Source: Gnetum montanum
Lineage: Eukaryota; Streptophyta; Gnetopsida; Gnetales; Gnetaceae
Reading direction: 5' to 3'
Assembly (NCBI GenBank): GCA_015680685.1
Contig: MNCI01000867.1
Span: 47,059-109,260 of the forward strand
DNA length: 62,202 nt
Each line of letters begins with the position of its first letter. Positions within the stretch are counted from its first letter, which is position 1. A program made the translations under genes and the position numbers. The notes under the pieces were generated by a model. That model was not told where the DNA came from. It saw only the letters and a program-made list of their open reading frames with translations, and did not search any database. This document shows positions 12,400-22,814 of the stretch, in pieces.

Positions 12400-13160
12400 A
12401 CCATTGGTCTCAGCCACACCTTAGATAGCCACGTTCTCTCAAAACGAAATGGCCTAGGAGCCATTCCTTGGCCACTGTGGAAATGGCAAATAATCGACTA
12501 GTGGTCTGATGCTTGTCACTTCTTTCCCCACACACCTGGATGTCGAACCCCAGCACCATCCTCGTACTAACCCAGACCCGATCAATCCGCGACTGCACCT
12601 AATCTTTGCCACTCCTCCTGCTATTGCACATAAATTTACAACCCTCAACATCCATGTCCACCAAGTCATGGTCCCTCAGGAAAGCGACACATCCCCCCCC
12701 CCCCCCCCCCCCCCAAAAAGAGATCTGCACTAACCCCTCTTGTCTTCTCCCATAGGTATAATCGTTGATTAAAGTCTCCGATCCGGATCCATCTTTCTTT
12801 GTCAAGGATCACTTGCACTACGTGCCGCAATTCTTCTAGGTGAATCTCCCAATTCTAGGCACCGTAAACGTTCGTCAACTAGATGTTCTCCTAAACCACA
12901 TGAACCATCTGACTCCAACATGAGTCATCAATCTATGTCAGTAGAAACTAGGAAAGTATGGCCAGCCTGCCAACTTGGCCTATGCATTGAACCACCTACA
13001 AGTTCCAACCATCCCACTACAAGAATCTAGATTCCAACAATTGCAGCTTTGTTTCCTACAAACATACTACATCACAGCCTTCACTCTGTACAATCATTTT
13101 CAGGGTATTTCATTTGTAGGGAGTACCCTGCCCCCTACAATTCCAGGAGAGTATCTTCAT
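12400..13160 (-). pseudogene. LINE B endonuclease remnant (start of ORF2)
   Basis: ATG at 13160-13158 opens MKILSWNCRGQGTPYK, a stop, then NTLKMIVQ and CDVVCL, a stop, and ETK. These are the endonuclease N-terminal motifs of plant LINE ORF2, with stops at AGA/CGA-like and CAG-like positions. Near the C-terminal end, minus-strand frames around 12600-12450 still show RIDRVWVS and a degraded SDH motif (RSDKHQT). The (C)22 tract at 12693-12714 lies within it. Confidence 0.72.
12693..12714. repeat. Poly-C homopolymer, 22 bases
   Basis: An uninterrupted run of 22 C (22 G on the LINE coding strand) lies in the endonuclease part of LINE copy B. Copies A and C have no such tract at the equivalent position. 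It may be a real slippage expansion, or its length may be unreliable sequence. Confidence 0.9.
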
Positions 13161-13299
13161 GGTTGACTAGAGGACCATTTTTGGTAAACCTCCTTCAAGG
13201 TCTTTTAAAATCCCAAGTTGATGTCCAACTGGGTTTGTTTCCTCTAGGCCACTAGCATACCAAGATGCCTAGCTCTCCCACTCTTAGGTGAGACTAGGA

Positions 13300-14250
13300 T
13301 GGCCCCCATCATAGCGTTTGCAATTTGTTGGCGGGGCATGACTATGTCTTGCATTCGAGGCTTGGAAGACACCCTTGCAATAGAAACCCAACTTCCAAAA
13401 GGTAGGAGCTCACTGCTCTACTTCTCTAGTTCAATCGTTGGCTTCTTCCCCTTATCCAAATCCCCCACTGACTCAAAAATGACATGCCCATTTGTAACCC
13501 GAAACCAACTTGCATCTTCCTACTGTGTTGTTCTTTGTTTTTCTAGTTGTCTAACCTTGGGTCAAACCATACAATCCGTAGCTAAATGACCTTTCATCCT
13601 ACAAATGGAGCAGCCCAACATCTTATTTGGTGTGGGCTTGGGTTCCCTGATGTTTTCATACTCGATGCAGATCTTTTCCTCGCCAAAGGGGAGATCCAAG
13701 ATAACTTCATTCACTAAATCCTTGAATGATAACGGTTGTCAAACACAGAAACATGCAAAACCCATGCACTCCATTGAGTGTGTCAATTGGTCAAGCATAA
13801 TAAAATCACCAAAGAAACCCGCTAGGGTTTCCAAAAAGTCATGTGTCCACATTTCTCATGGGATGCCCCAAGTTCATATCCACACTTGCGCCCTGACAAA
13901 CAAATCCTCATGTTTGTGTGCTCCTGGCCTCCATGGTGCTAGAGCAAGGCAATTGGCCCTGTAGAACCAGGGTCCCTCAACCAGAACTCTATCTTGTGCC
14001 TCCGCAAAGCTAAGGATAAAAAGCAAGAAGTCTTCCAACAACTAGCAAACCCCAATATTTGTCAAGCCCCACATGGTTTGTGCCGACTTCATCACCAAGT
14101 CCAGTCTGGGCCTCACCCCACTATAGACAAACTTTCCAATGAGACTGAGCTCTATCGTTTTCACCCCATCATCAGGGGGCCCGCTCACTCGGAGCCACAT
14201 ACTCCCCTCCTACCTGGAACAGGCCTCAATGCTCCCTGCACCTAGCCTCC
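13300..14250 (-). pseudogene. LINE B ORF1 remnant with CCHC zinc knuckle
   Basis: On the minus strand CSICRMKGHLATDC (13612-13571) has the canonical C-x2-C-x4-H-x4-C spacing. Upstream sequence (about 13940-13640) matches the DUF4283-type region of copies A and C at several points but is split by frameshifts. The role by family is RNA binding in the LINE ribonucleoprotein. Plus-strand open frames here are shadows. Confidence 0.68.
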
Positions 14251-14460
14251 AACCCAAGCCGCCATAACCCACTGTTACCGAACCTCCTCCTTCACTCTAG
14301 ATTGAGCTACTAGTGCAACCCACCACCATCTAACCGGCTCCACCACCAGCCACATCATTGCCAACACCTCCGCCCACTCCAATCTCCAATCCCACCCATG
14401 CTCCCACCCCCATACCCACTCCCATTCCCTCATTGCAAGCAACATGACTAGTTAGCCCAT

Positions 14461-15604
14461 CATGTGGTACTTGTTTCATAGGTGTAAAATTACATATCTA
14501 GATCTACATTAGAATCCACAATGCATGGCACAACATCATTTATTTGAAGATGGAAATATGGATTTTAAAATTACAGATGAATGATGTTACTAGCAATGTC
14601 AAAAATTATAAAAATATGTTTTTTTAAGGATTTGAGAGAAATCAAAACCATTATGGTGTTCTATACATGCTTGAACAACCTTGTACCATTCCCCTTTAAA
14701 GATATCCTTATAAGAACTCTGCACCTACTTTCCATGGATGTTTTTATGAGGCATCCAATGACAATTTTGTCTCTTTTGTAAGCCTTGGATGCATGGAAGT
14801 CAAGATGGCACACTTTGTGTATAGTCTAAGCTAGTGTTCAGCAAGTTGTGTCAGGCAATCTAGGCACACACAATTGTGTTCTTTTCTCCTTTCCACTTTT
14901 CATTATCAAAACCATGTCCCAACATTTCTCGAAGCTTTTAGAGCTCTTTCAAAATTGGGGAAGTTGATTGGGACATGTATCCTCAATCCTAGATTCATCT
15001 AGAGGTGAAATCAAGTTTCAGTCTATTGTGGGGTTGTGCATCCCTTGTGCTTACTCCCTAGAGCTATCGCCCCTTGTGCTAGCTTCCAAGCACCAACACA
15101 CATGCCTTACCATTCTAACAAAATTTCACTAGAAAAGTGACCAAAAACTGATCATATGCCAAAACTATAAATACCAAAGTTTGGAGTTCATTTTGAACTT
15201 TTGATTTCCAGTTGTTTTTAGTTTTTAGTTTTTTCTTTTTTCTTTTTTCTTTTTGTTGTGTTTTTAATCATTATTTCACCATGTGGCATAAGACTCTATT
15301 GAAGGGCTACTATATTTTTGAAGCCCTAAACCATTTGGTCGACATGGAGTCAAGTGTTTGTGCAGTGAATAAAGTCCACAATTTCCCTTTTATTTTCCAG
15401 CATGTGTGTGCCTATAAACACAAAATAGCAAAAATACAAGTTTAATTATCTATCATTATTTAATTATTTATTTATTTTAATTAATTAGTTAAGAGTGTGG
15501 AGCTAACAATGGTTCAACCTAGCCCAAGGAGGCTATGTCTATACAAAATGGTGTTGGGTAATTAAAGACATAATTGAGAAGACATTTATTGCTTTCGTGT
15601 GATT
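14461..15604. other. Intron 5 sequence between LINE B and the Athila-like 5' LTR
   Basis: This stretch is AT-rich with poly-T runs around 15225-15255 and a TTAATTA-rich stretch at 15445-15490. No coding sequence or recognisable element was found. It is the left flank into which the Athila-like element inserted (GTGTT at 15605-15609). Confidence 0.5.
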
Positions 15605-15609
15605 GTGTT

Positions 15610-16524
15610 TGATGAAGTGTCATTTAGTAAATGCGTCGACTGAGCTACGTATACGGGGCTGCGTATACGCAACTGCGTTGATGCGGGCCCATCGACGTAG
15701 CCACCCTGCGTCGACGTGGTGGCCCCGTTTACGCAACCACCTTTCCCGGCCTATAAATAAGAGGGCCTTCCGCCTCATTTAGGCATCTTTTTGAGTAGTT
15801 GTAGCGAAGCTCTTGTAATTTGTTCTCGCAGGAGATAGAATATTTTCCAAGTGCCCGCAGCAGGTGTAAGAAAAGTGATCGGCTCTTTATTCGAGCGTTG
15901 ATGTATCTGAGCCCATTGGCGTGACGGCAATAAAGATGAACTCTTCAAGCATTCCTTGCAGCATTTGGACTTAGTTATTTCATGCATTCAATAGTTTAAT
16001 ATGTTTATGCTTTATTAGTTACTTGTTAATTACTTAAGTTTTCGTTATTAGAATTTCCATCGCTATTGTTCATTCATAGTTCGTTAAGGCCATAAGTACG
16101 ATCATCTCAAACGTAACCCCAAACACTTGGTAAGCCTAGTGACGCTTAACGTCTGGTAACCCAATGTTAGGAGATGCTCAGAACGTGCTCGGAAGATGGG
16201 ACCGGATACTTATGTTAGGAGTAGTTAAGATTTAGATTAAGATAATTTTATATTAATTAATATTCTATCCTTATTTTCCAAGATAATTAGTTGCCGAAAA
16301 GATAATTAAAAAGATATAAAAATCATTAGCCTTAGTCTCACTTAACCATCGTAAACAGAACGTCACAAGTGAGATTAGGATGACAACGACCGTTCTAACC
16401 CAAGGTTTCACTGGTTAGAAGTCTGGTATATGTTAAGTGCTTACAGTCTGCAGATTTCGACCGAGTCGCACGTGAACACTTGTGATTCATATGGTTGGGC
16501 GTAGGGGTACCTAGCCCCTCATCA
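15610..16524 (+). repeat. 5' LTR of the Athila-like element (915 bp)
   Basis: It begins TGATGAAGTGTCATTTAG and ends CCCCTCATCA. The U3 part (15636-15740) carries a CpG-rich cluster with TACGTATACGG, GCGTATACGC, GCGTCGAC and CCATCGACG. A TATA box CTATAAATAA at 15751-15760 follows, so transcription should start near 15785. The matching 3' LTR is at 28110-29017. Confidence 0.95.
15751..15760 (+). promoter_or_regulatory. LTR TATA box
   Basis: CTATAAATAA lies just downstream of the CpG-rich U3 block and is followed by GAGGGCC. The same box is kept in the 3' LTR (28234-28243) and in the second element (CTATAAATAAGA on the minus strand at 58942-58931). Conservation across three LTRs supports a promoter role. 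Confidence 0.8.
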
Positions 16525-16525
16525 T

Positions 16526-16543
16526 TGGCGTCGTTGCCGGGGA
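16526..16543 (+). other. Primer-binding site, tRNA-Asp type
   Basis: TGGCGTCGTTGCCGGGGA begins one base after the 5' LTR. From family knowledge the tRNA-Asp-complementary site used by Athila elements is TGGCGCCGTTGCCGGGGA, so this differs at one base (C to T). It would prime minus-strand cDNA synthesis. Confidence 0.88.
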
Positions 16544-16669
16544 CTATTAGTCTTACATGCATCATCTGACCTTAGTGAAATTATCATTTAAGTTGTTGGA
16601 ACGGACCCAGGGTAGAAATATTTACGCACGCTAGGCGAATTCAAGTAAATCACAAGGTACACCGATTAT

Positions 16670-18289
16670 ATGGACCATCTAACGTCCAATATGTCTTCTC
16701 ACAGGAGAGATGTATTCGAACCGCCGATGCCACAAGAATGTCGGGTGGTGTACAAACATCCCGATGAATATGTCCCTGATTTCACATTCATCCTACATCA
16801 AGATGAGCATCTCCGATGGCGGGACATGGAGGGTAGCATCGTGCTACCGCCTGACCAAGCGGCTCCTGCGATGCTATATCACAATTTGGGCAGATTGGGC
16901 ATCCAGGAGCGGGTGGCAGAGTATGTCATGGATGACCATGACTACCGGGACTATCATCCCACGGAGGCTCAACAGACAAGAGATCAACAGCAAGCAAAGA
17001 GATATGAACAACAGAAGGGGAAGCAATTCAGCAACCCCTTATTCTCGCAAGGGCCGCAAGATGATGGGGATCCCGTTTTTCATGATACCTATTCGACCAA
17101 ACTTCCCCTAGGGCAGCAATTCATCCAGTCAATCATTCAAAACAAACCTCCAAGTGACCACGATCCTCAAGTGGATGGAGGGTCACGCAGCAAGGCTGGG
17201 CTGGATGATTGAGGCCGTCATCAGGGTAGATGGGGAGATGGCCACCGAAGCGGTGGCAATGCCTCTCCTTCTTCTTCGTCCTCCCCCTCTCCTGCGCCTT
17301 CCTCCAGCTCAGGCTCTAAGCGTAACAGGGAAAGGTTGGAGCGAAAGGACGATGGTAAATAGGTTCGGAAGGGGCAACGTGAGGAAGCACGCGACCAATC
17401 GCGTGATGCTCGCCAGCATGAAAGGAGGGGTAGCTGGAATTGTCATAGATGTCATGGTCCCCAACAGGACTATGATTCAGATGAGCCGTTGTTAGCTACT
17501 CGGAGCATGCTCCAGATTACAGAGGCAGTTCACATTTCAAGTAGGCACATAAAGGATAGTCGGATCAAGCGAGTTGATATGAACAACATCCCCAGATTTG
17601 AAGGGGGATACAACTATGATCCGCAGACCCACCTGCAGGCGTTCCATGACTCCTGCACCCTGCAAAACATTGATAATGATTGGCAACGGTTGAAGCTGTT
17701 CCCTCACACACTCATCAAAGAAGCTGAAAATTGGTACCAGTCCTTGGAGCCGGAATCAATCAGAAGATGGAGTACGATGCTTGAAATCTTCAATGACAAA
17801 TATCAAACGTACTCTAAAGTGGCGAATCTGAGACGGCAAATCCAAAGTTGGAAACAAGGAAATCATGAACCCTTGGATGCCACCATGAGCAGGTATTACT
17901 CATTGTTACATCGGTGCCCTGGTCATGGTTACTCTCAGCAGGCACAACTTCGCCACGTCATTGATGGGCTCCGTTTTGAAACGCGAAATACCCTGGGTGT
18001 GTACGCCAAGGGACGATTGTCGGAGCTAAGGGTCCATCAGTTGCAGCGCCTCATTGAGCAAGTGGCCAAGGAAGAAGGAGAACTTAGGAAAAAGGAGAGT
18101 GCATAAGAATTCAACCGGGACCCTTCTCTCCGAAAGAGGGAGGTCCGATTTTGTGATGAGGAGGATGAGTCACCACTGGAAGCAGCAGTGAATAGGAAGA
18201 CTTTGCCGTTACAAAAGTTCACATCTAAAATATCGGCAAAGGTGGATAAAATGTGGGACTCTTTGACGAGAGATTCCAAAGTGTATTGA
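16670..18289 (+). pseudogene. Gag remnant of the Athila-like element
   Basis: The ATG at 16670 opens a single frame that runs to 18289 if three stops are ignored: TGA 17210, TAG 17357 and TAA 18104. Residues 1-180 are acidic and Gln-rich; a Ser/Pro-rich linker follows. From about 17530 comes the retrotransposon gag core, with PRFEGGYNYDPQTHLQAFHD, LFPHTLIKEAENWYQSL, FNDKYQTYSKVANLRRQIQS and YSLLHRCPGHGYS. The first two stops look like CGA-to-TGA and CAG-to-TAG changes, the mark of deaminated methylcytosine. A frameshift near 18250 moves the frame into the zinc-knuckle segment. By family it forms the particle shell. Confidence 0.88.
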
Positions 18290-18579
18290 AAATTGCAGAA
18301 GAGTCCAAAGAACAAGGTAGCGACCGTGATTGGCACAAGAAGAAGGGAGCTGAACGCGCCCAACATAAGGGTAAGGGAAAAGTTGTTGTAGCAAAGCAGG
18401 TTGCAGACTTTGACACCAAGGAGGACGATAAATGTGGCATATGCCAATATGAACATCCTAAGGGATGTTGTCCTGTGATGTCCCACCTTCAAGAGTCTGG
18501 GGTGTATGCCTTGAACCCTCGTTTGGCGCAACAGCAAACACCCCAAAGGTTGCCTTATCCACAAGGCAACCCTAGGTGA
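18253..18579 (+). pseudogene. Gag C-terminal segment with zinc-knuckle-like motif
   Basis: This frame, shifted relative to the gag core, contains CGICQYEHPKGCCPVM, a C-x2-C-x3-H-x3/4-C pattern like the Athila/Tat knuckle (CxxC....HPT..CP). It is preceded by a Lys-rich stretch (HKGKGKVVVAKQ). It continues the gag product after a frameshift. Confidence 0.7.
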
Positions 18580-18647
18580 TTCCACCAGCAACAGTAAGGA
18601 TATTATCCAAGTGGAACGCCCCCGCAACCGTATGAATACTTCCAACA

Positions 18648-19560
18648 GTGGCAGCAACCACAAGCGTGGGGGATGCCACCTCCAAGGCAGCAATACCCTT
18701 ACAAGCAGTCAGATCCTTATGGGTATTATGTTCAACGGCCTTTCCCAGTTACTACCACCCCCCTGAATATTTTCAACATCCATCTCCATCACCCAGGGGG
18801 GCAAACCCACATCTCTTCTACCCTCCATCACCTTTTTCTACCACTCCTCCACACCATCCCACTCAGTTGCCACCCACTCCATCAATGCAGGGAGAAATAC
18901 CGCCACAGCCACAGCAACGAAACGCTACGAGGGCTATTAACTTACAACCAGCACCTCGACCGAGTGGACCGGAACCCAAGCCGTGCAAACATCCTTTTTT
19001 CCGGCCCAATAATCTGAACACACCCTCACCTATGCCTATGGCCAATGCCTCTGAACCTACCAACGCCTCCAACATCATACCGCCCGAGCAATCCTCCGTT
19101 CCGTCGCACTCCAACGTCCAGACAATCATGCTCACACATGTCGCGACCGACTGGATCAAAGCAGGTTCTCTTCCCCAAAAATTAACAAATCCGGGAAGCC
19201 CCCTAATCTATCTTCAGGTGGCAGGGAATGAGCGGTGCAAAGCTCTTCTAGATTTAGGGTCAGGGGTTAATTTGATCTCTCACGATATGTACAAGAATTG
19301 AAACCTGCCCCCGCTAAAGAAGAGCAACATCCAGCTCGAGTTAGCAGACCAGTCCATCACCGTTCCCTTGGGTTTGGTGGAGGACATTGTGACCACCGTT
19401 TGTGGGTGATCCTACCCTGCTGATTTCCTGGTCATCCATGTAGAGAACTGTAAGGGGAACTTCCCAATCATCATGGGAAGAGCCTGGCTAAGCACGGTGG
19501 ACGCACGACTAGGACTCTGACATCTGTCCCTGGAAATTTCAAAGGAAAATCCTTTCGGGA
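18648..19560 (+). pseudogene. Aspartic protease region (pol N-terminus)
   Basis: A Pro/Gln-rich linker leads into the protease. Its active site LLDLGSGVNLIS is at about 19245-19280 (DLGSG; Asp codon at 19251), the variant typical of Athila/Tat. A stop follows at MYKN. Downstream (19310-19520) in another frame NIQLELADQSITVPLGLVED and PIIMGRAWLSTVDARL complete the protease fold. By family it cleaves the Gag-Pol polyprotein. Confidence 0.85.
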
Positions 19561-19589
19561 AGATCGAGAAGAAAAGAGTTTCATGCATC

Positions 19590-20189
19590 ATGTACAATGA
19601 CTCAGGGTGCAACTATGTGCAACAGTTATGGTCCGCTAAGCAAATATCCATTCAAGCATGCAATCAGTGTACCGAGGAATCACCTATTCAACAGTGCCTA
19701 TACGCAGCAGCCACTAACCAAGAGGGCACCCAGTGGCTGACAGCTGATCCTAATAGCAGCACATTGTGCATGGAACTGTCTGAGGGGCTAGTGCAAGCCT
19801 ATGTTGACAGCATGGATGAGATGGAGGAGATTCATCAACAGATTTCCACTGTTGATGACCAAGATGACTGGGGAATGCTACAAATCCCTAAGAGCTTTAA
19901 ACAAGAGCCCCTGGAGCTAAAATCTTTACCGGCTCACTTGGAATACGCATTCTTGCAAAATGGCAAGCCGGTAATAATCAATGTTGCCCTTGTTCCTGAA
20001 CAGAAACAGAAATTGCTGGTGATGGTAAACAAATGGGTTGCTGCATTTGCATGGTCATATCCTGAGTTGACTAGAGTTGATCCCAGGGTCTACCAGCACC
20101 GGATCTATCTTGACCCTTCCATGAAGCCAACAATAGCCACAAAGACGGTTGAATCCCAAATTAAAGCAAATTGTAAAAGATCAAATTGA
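19590..20189 (+). pseudogene. Protease-RT linker of pol
   Basis: This contains LPAHLEYAFLQNGKPVIINV and EQKQKLLVMVNKWVAAFAWS, the segment between protease and RT in Athila-type pol (usual form LP.HLEYAFL......PVIIS..L...QE..L). It ends LTRVDPRVYQHRIYLD...KPTI, where a frameshift passes the reading to the RT frame. Confidence 0.82.
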
Positions 20190-20826
20190 ACAATTGTTCA
20201 AGGCAGGATTCATCTATTCTGTCGCCGATAGCAAATGGGTTAGCTCACTCGTTATCGTACCCAAGAAAGGTGGCAAGTGGAGGATCTATATTGATTTCCG
20301 GTTGCTCAACATGGCGACCTTCAAGGACCACTTTCCGCTCCCATTTGTGGACCAAGTGTTGGACACCATCGCAGGACACCGATATTACAATTTTTTGGAT
20401 GATTATAGTGGTTATAACCAAATCCAAATAGCACCAAAGGACCAGGCCAAAACTACCTTCACGAGTCCATGGGGGACTTTTGCATATAAGAAGATGCCCT
20501 TTGGCCTGTGCAATGCGCCTACAACATTCCAACGCCTCATCCTAAGCATCTTCCAGCAACAAATCGGCAATGGTGTAGAAGTCTTCATGGATGACTTCTC
20601 CACCTATGGGGCCACGTTCGAGCAAGCCTTGGACCGTCTAAAGCAGGTTCTAAAGCGATGTGTAGACACCAATCTGCGACTCAATTGGCAAAAGAGCCAT
20701 TTGATGGTCCAAGAGAGCATTGTGCTGGTGCATCGCATCTCATCAACAAGGATCAACATAGACCCTGAAAAGATCAGGTTCATCCAAGGAATAACCCGCC
20801 AACCAAGTACCGTCAAAGATGTGTGA
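20149..20826 (+). pseudogene. Reverse transcriptase of the Athila-like element
   Basis: This is a 225-residue open stretch with all central RT blocks: VSSLVIVPKKGGKWRIYIDF, FPLPFVDQVLDTIAGHRYYN, FLDDYSGYNQI, FGLCNAPTTFQR and the catalytic VFMDDFSTYG (Asp codons 20590-20595). FMDDF is typical of Athila. It copies element RNA into DNA. It ends at a TGA (20824) after STVKDV, where intact relatives continue into SFLGH.GYY. The tether resumes in frame after that stop. Confidence 0.92.
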
Positions 20827-21632
20827 TCATTCCTTGGACACACTGGTTACTACCAACATTTCATAGAGCGCTTCTCAAAGATAGTCAGGCCGTTGGTAGA
20901 ACTTACAAAGAAGGACGTTCCGTTCATTTGGACCAAGGAATGCGAGTCTGCATTCCAAGCGCTGAAACAGAAACTCGTAGAAGCTCCGGTTCTACGGGCA
21001 CCTGATTGGTCCAGACCTTTTCACATTATGACAGATGCCTTCAACTACGCCTTGGGAGCCGTGCTTACACAGTGTAACAATCAGAAACGTCCATATTATA
21101 TCCACTGTGCAAGTCGTAGCATTGTGGGTGCACAGCTGAACTATACCACCACCGAGAAGGAATTGATGGCGGTGGTGTTTGCATTAGACAAATTCCAACA
21201 CTATGTGCTCGGATACGAGGATTTTGTGCACACTGACCACGGTGCTATTCGGTTCCTGATGAACAAATCAGCGGTGAGCCCTCGTATAATCCAGTGGCTG
21301 GTGATTCTTCAGGAGTTTGATCTTACCANAACCACGGTGCTATTCGGTTCCTGATGAACAAATCAGCGGTGAGCCCTCGTATAATCCGGTGGCTGGTGAT
21401 TCTTCAGGAGTTTGATCTTACCATGGTAGATCAAAAGGGGACCAAGAATGTGGTTGCTGACCACTTGTCTCGGGTACAATGGGATGACGCAGAAGAGGAG
21501 GAGCCCTTATCCGATCAGTTTCCAGATGAACTCCTCTTCACAGGCGCCGTTGATCCTCAAGCACCCAAGGAATCCCCTTGGTTCAATCGCATCCTCACCT
21601 ATCTTACAACTCAGGAGCTGCCAAAGGAATGA
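20827..21632 (+). pseudogene. RT thumb/RNase H region, interrupted by an N-marked duplication
   Basis: After the TGA the frame reads SFLGHTGYYQHFIERFSKIV and RPLVELTKKDVPF. RNase H follows: HIMTDAFNYALGAVL (first Asp), TTTEKELMAVVFALDKFQHY (Glu) and VHTDHGAIRFL. It ends VVADHLSRVQ. A 93-bp direct repeat around the single N at 21329 breaks the frame. RNase H removes the RNA template during replication. Confidence 0.88.
21236..21423 (+). other. 93-bp direct duplication split by one N (probable assembly error)
   Basis: 21236-21328 and 21331-21423 match at all but one of 93 positions (AATCCAGTGG versus AATCCGGTGG). They are separated by 'na' at 21329-21330. This is the only ambiguous base I noticed in the window. 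Removing one copy plus the two bases restores the RNase H frame. It looks like an overlap left uncollapsed at a gap join. Confidence 0.88.
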
Positions 21633-21639
21633 AACCATC

Positions 21640-22481
21640 GGCAGAAACAACAATTTCTCCATAAGGCCAAGCGTTTCATGGAAATCAACGGCCACCTCTA
21701 CAACGTGTGCGCAGACGGCTTGGTTCAATGGTGTGTCCCTAATGATGATACACTACGCGTCCTCCAAGATGCTCACGAGGGCCCTTGTGGGGGCCACTAT
21801 GCTGGACACCGAACGGCCATTAAAATCCTGCTTGCAAGGTATTACTAGCCTACACTTTTCAGGGACACACAATGGTTTGCCCGCTCCTGCGAACGATGCC
21901 AAAGAGATGGTGGGATGTCGGCCCGATTGGAGGGACCTCAACAGTGGATCTAGCCACTGGAGCCCTTTGACATCTGGGGTATCGACTTCATGGGGCCCAT
22001 CATCCCTTTGCCAAACGGGAAGGCATACATCATCGTCGCTGTGGACTACTGTACAAAGTGGGCAGAAGCGGCGGCCGTCATCGACTGTTCTTCCAACACC
22101 GCCGCACGATTTGTCTAGCAACAAATCGTTACCAGGTTTGGAGTGCCACGTGCACTCATTTCTGACAATGGGACTCACTTCACGGCTGTCACTTTTCGAA
22201 AACTCATGCAACACTTAGGGGTAACACATAAATTTACAACACCCTATCACCCCCAAGCCATTGGGCAAGCCGAAGTCACCAATAGGGAGATCACCAAGAT
22301 CCTTACCCGAACCATTAGCAAATACAGGAGGGATTGGAGTACCAAGCTCAACGATGCCCTATGGGCCTATCGCTCCACTTGGAAACTTCCTGTAGGGTAC
22401 TCTCCCTATGAGTTAGTGTACGGAAAGTTTGCCAACACTTCCAATCCAAGCAAAACTCCAGACACTATCCACAGCCAGTGA
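21640..22481 (+). pseudogene. Integrase of the Athila-like element
   Basis: The zinc-binding part is HEGPCGGHYAGHRTAIKIL ... CERCQRDG (H-H-C-C; CERC at 21888-21899). The DDE core has WGIDFMGPI (Asp 21984-21986), ALISDNGTHF (Asp 22164-22166) and GQAEVTNREI (Glu 22272-22274). It then reads WSTKLNDALWAYRSTWKLPV and SPYELVYGK. In-frame stops (for example after ILLARYY and QQWI) show it is dead. It would insert the cDNA with the 5-bp duplication actually observed. Confidence 0.9.
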
Positions 22482-22814
22482 CCTTGGCCTTGACCTATCG
22501 CTAGCACAACGTGAACGATTAATCAATTTAAGTGTGCTAGATAAGAACCGATTAGTGGCCCTATTTTCAAATGAAACCTACAAGGCCTCTAACAAGACAT
22601 GACATGATCTTAGGATTCGAAAGGTCACATTTCAATGTGGAGACAAGGCATTGTATTGGAACCCCTCACATGTATCCCAACCAACAAAGTTTCAAACACT
22701 ATGGGAGGGACCTTATATTGTCTCCGAAACCTTCCCATCTAGGGCCTTGCTCATCCACAAACCTGGGGACCCACCAGAACATAGTTAGTCAACTGCCAAC
22801 AATTAAAACCTTTC
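22482..22814 (+). pseudogene. C-terminal tail of integrase
   Basis: This contains FQTLWEGPYIVSETFPSRAL and a following LPTIKTFP stop, spread over frames. It is like the Athila/Tat integrase tail (..W.GPF.V......), which has no chromodomain. Pol ends at about 22814. Confidence 0.6.

Larger units (their letters stand above)
8600..14460 (-). mobile_element. LINE copy B (L1-type non-LTR retrotransposon, near full length, degenerate)
   Basis: The minus-strand order is ORF1 with CCHC knuckle (about 14250-13300), ORF2 ATG at 13160, endonuclease, RT with YMDD (11160-11149), zf-RVT (10373-9966), and a 3' region ending near 8610 with GAGTTAATAAATCCC. It is about 5.8 kb, the expected size for the family. 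Stops and frameshifts interrupt every domain. It is inserted in ARP7 intron 5 in the same orientation as the gene, with its 3' end about 90 bp from exon 6. No target duplication could be found. A run of 22 C interrupts the endonuclease region. Confidence 0.88.

Noticed and set aside
12509-12733. Plus-strand frame ending in a poly-proline run
   Set aside because: The prolines come from the (C)22 homopolymer inside LINE B; no other support.
13299-14245. Run of plus-strand open frames
   Set aside because: Antisense shadows of LINE B ORF1, whose zinc knuckle is on the minus strand.
16710-17111. Alternative plus frame overlapping gag
   Set aside because: The frame from 16670 continues into the recognisable gag core; this one has no homology.
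18037-18693. 218-residue minus-strand frame across the gag end
   Set aside because: It is long but antisense to gag and the zinc-knuckle segment, and its composition looks like a reverse-frame shadow.
21448-22218. 256-residue plus-strand frame over integrase
   Set aside because: The integrase motifs (CERC, DDE) read in a different frame; this frame has no family features.
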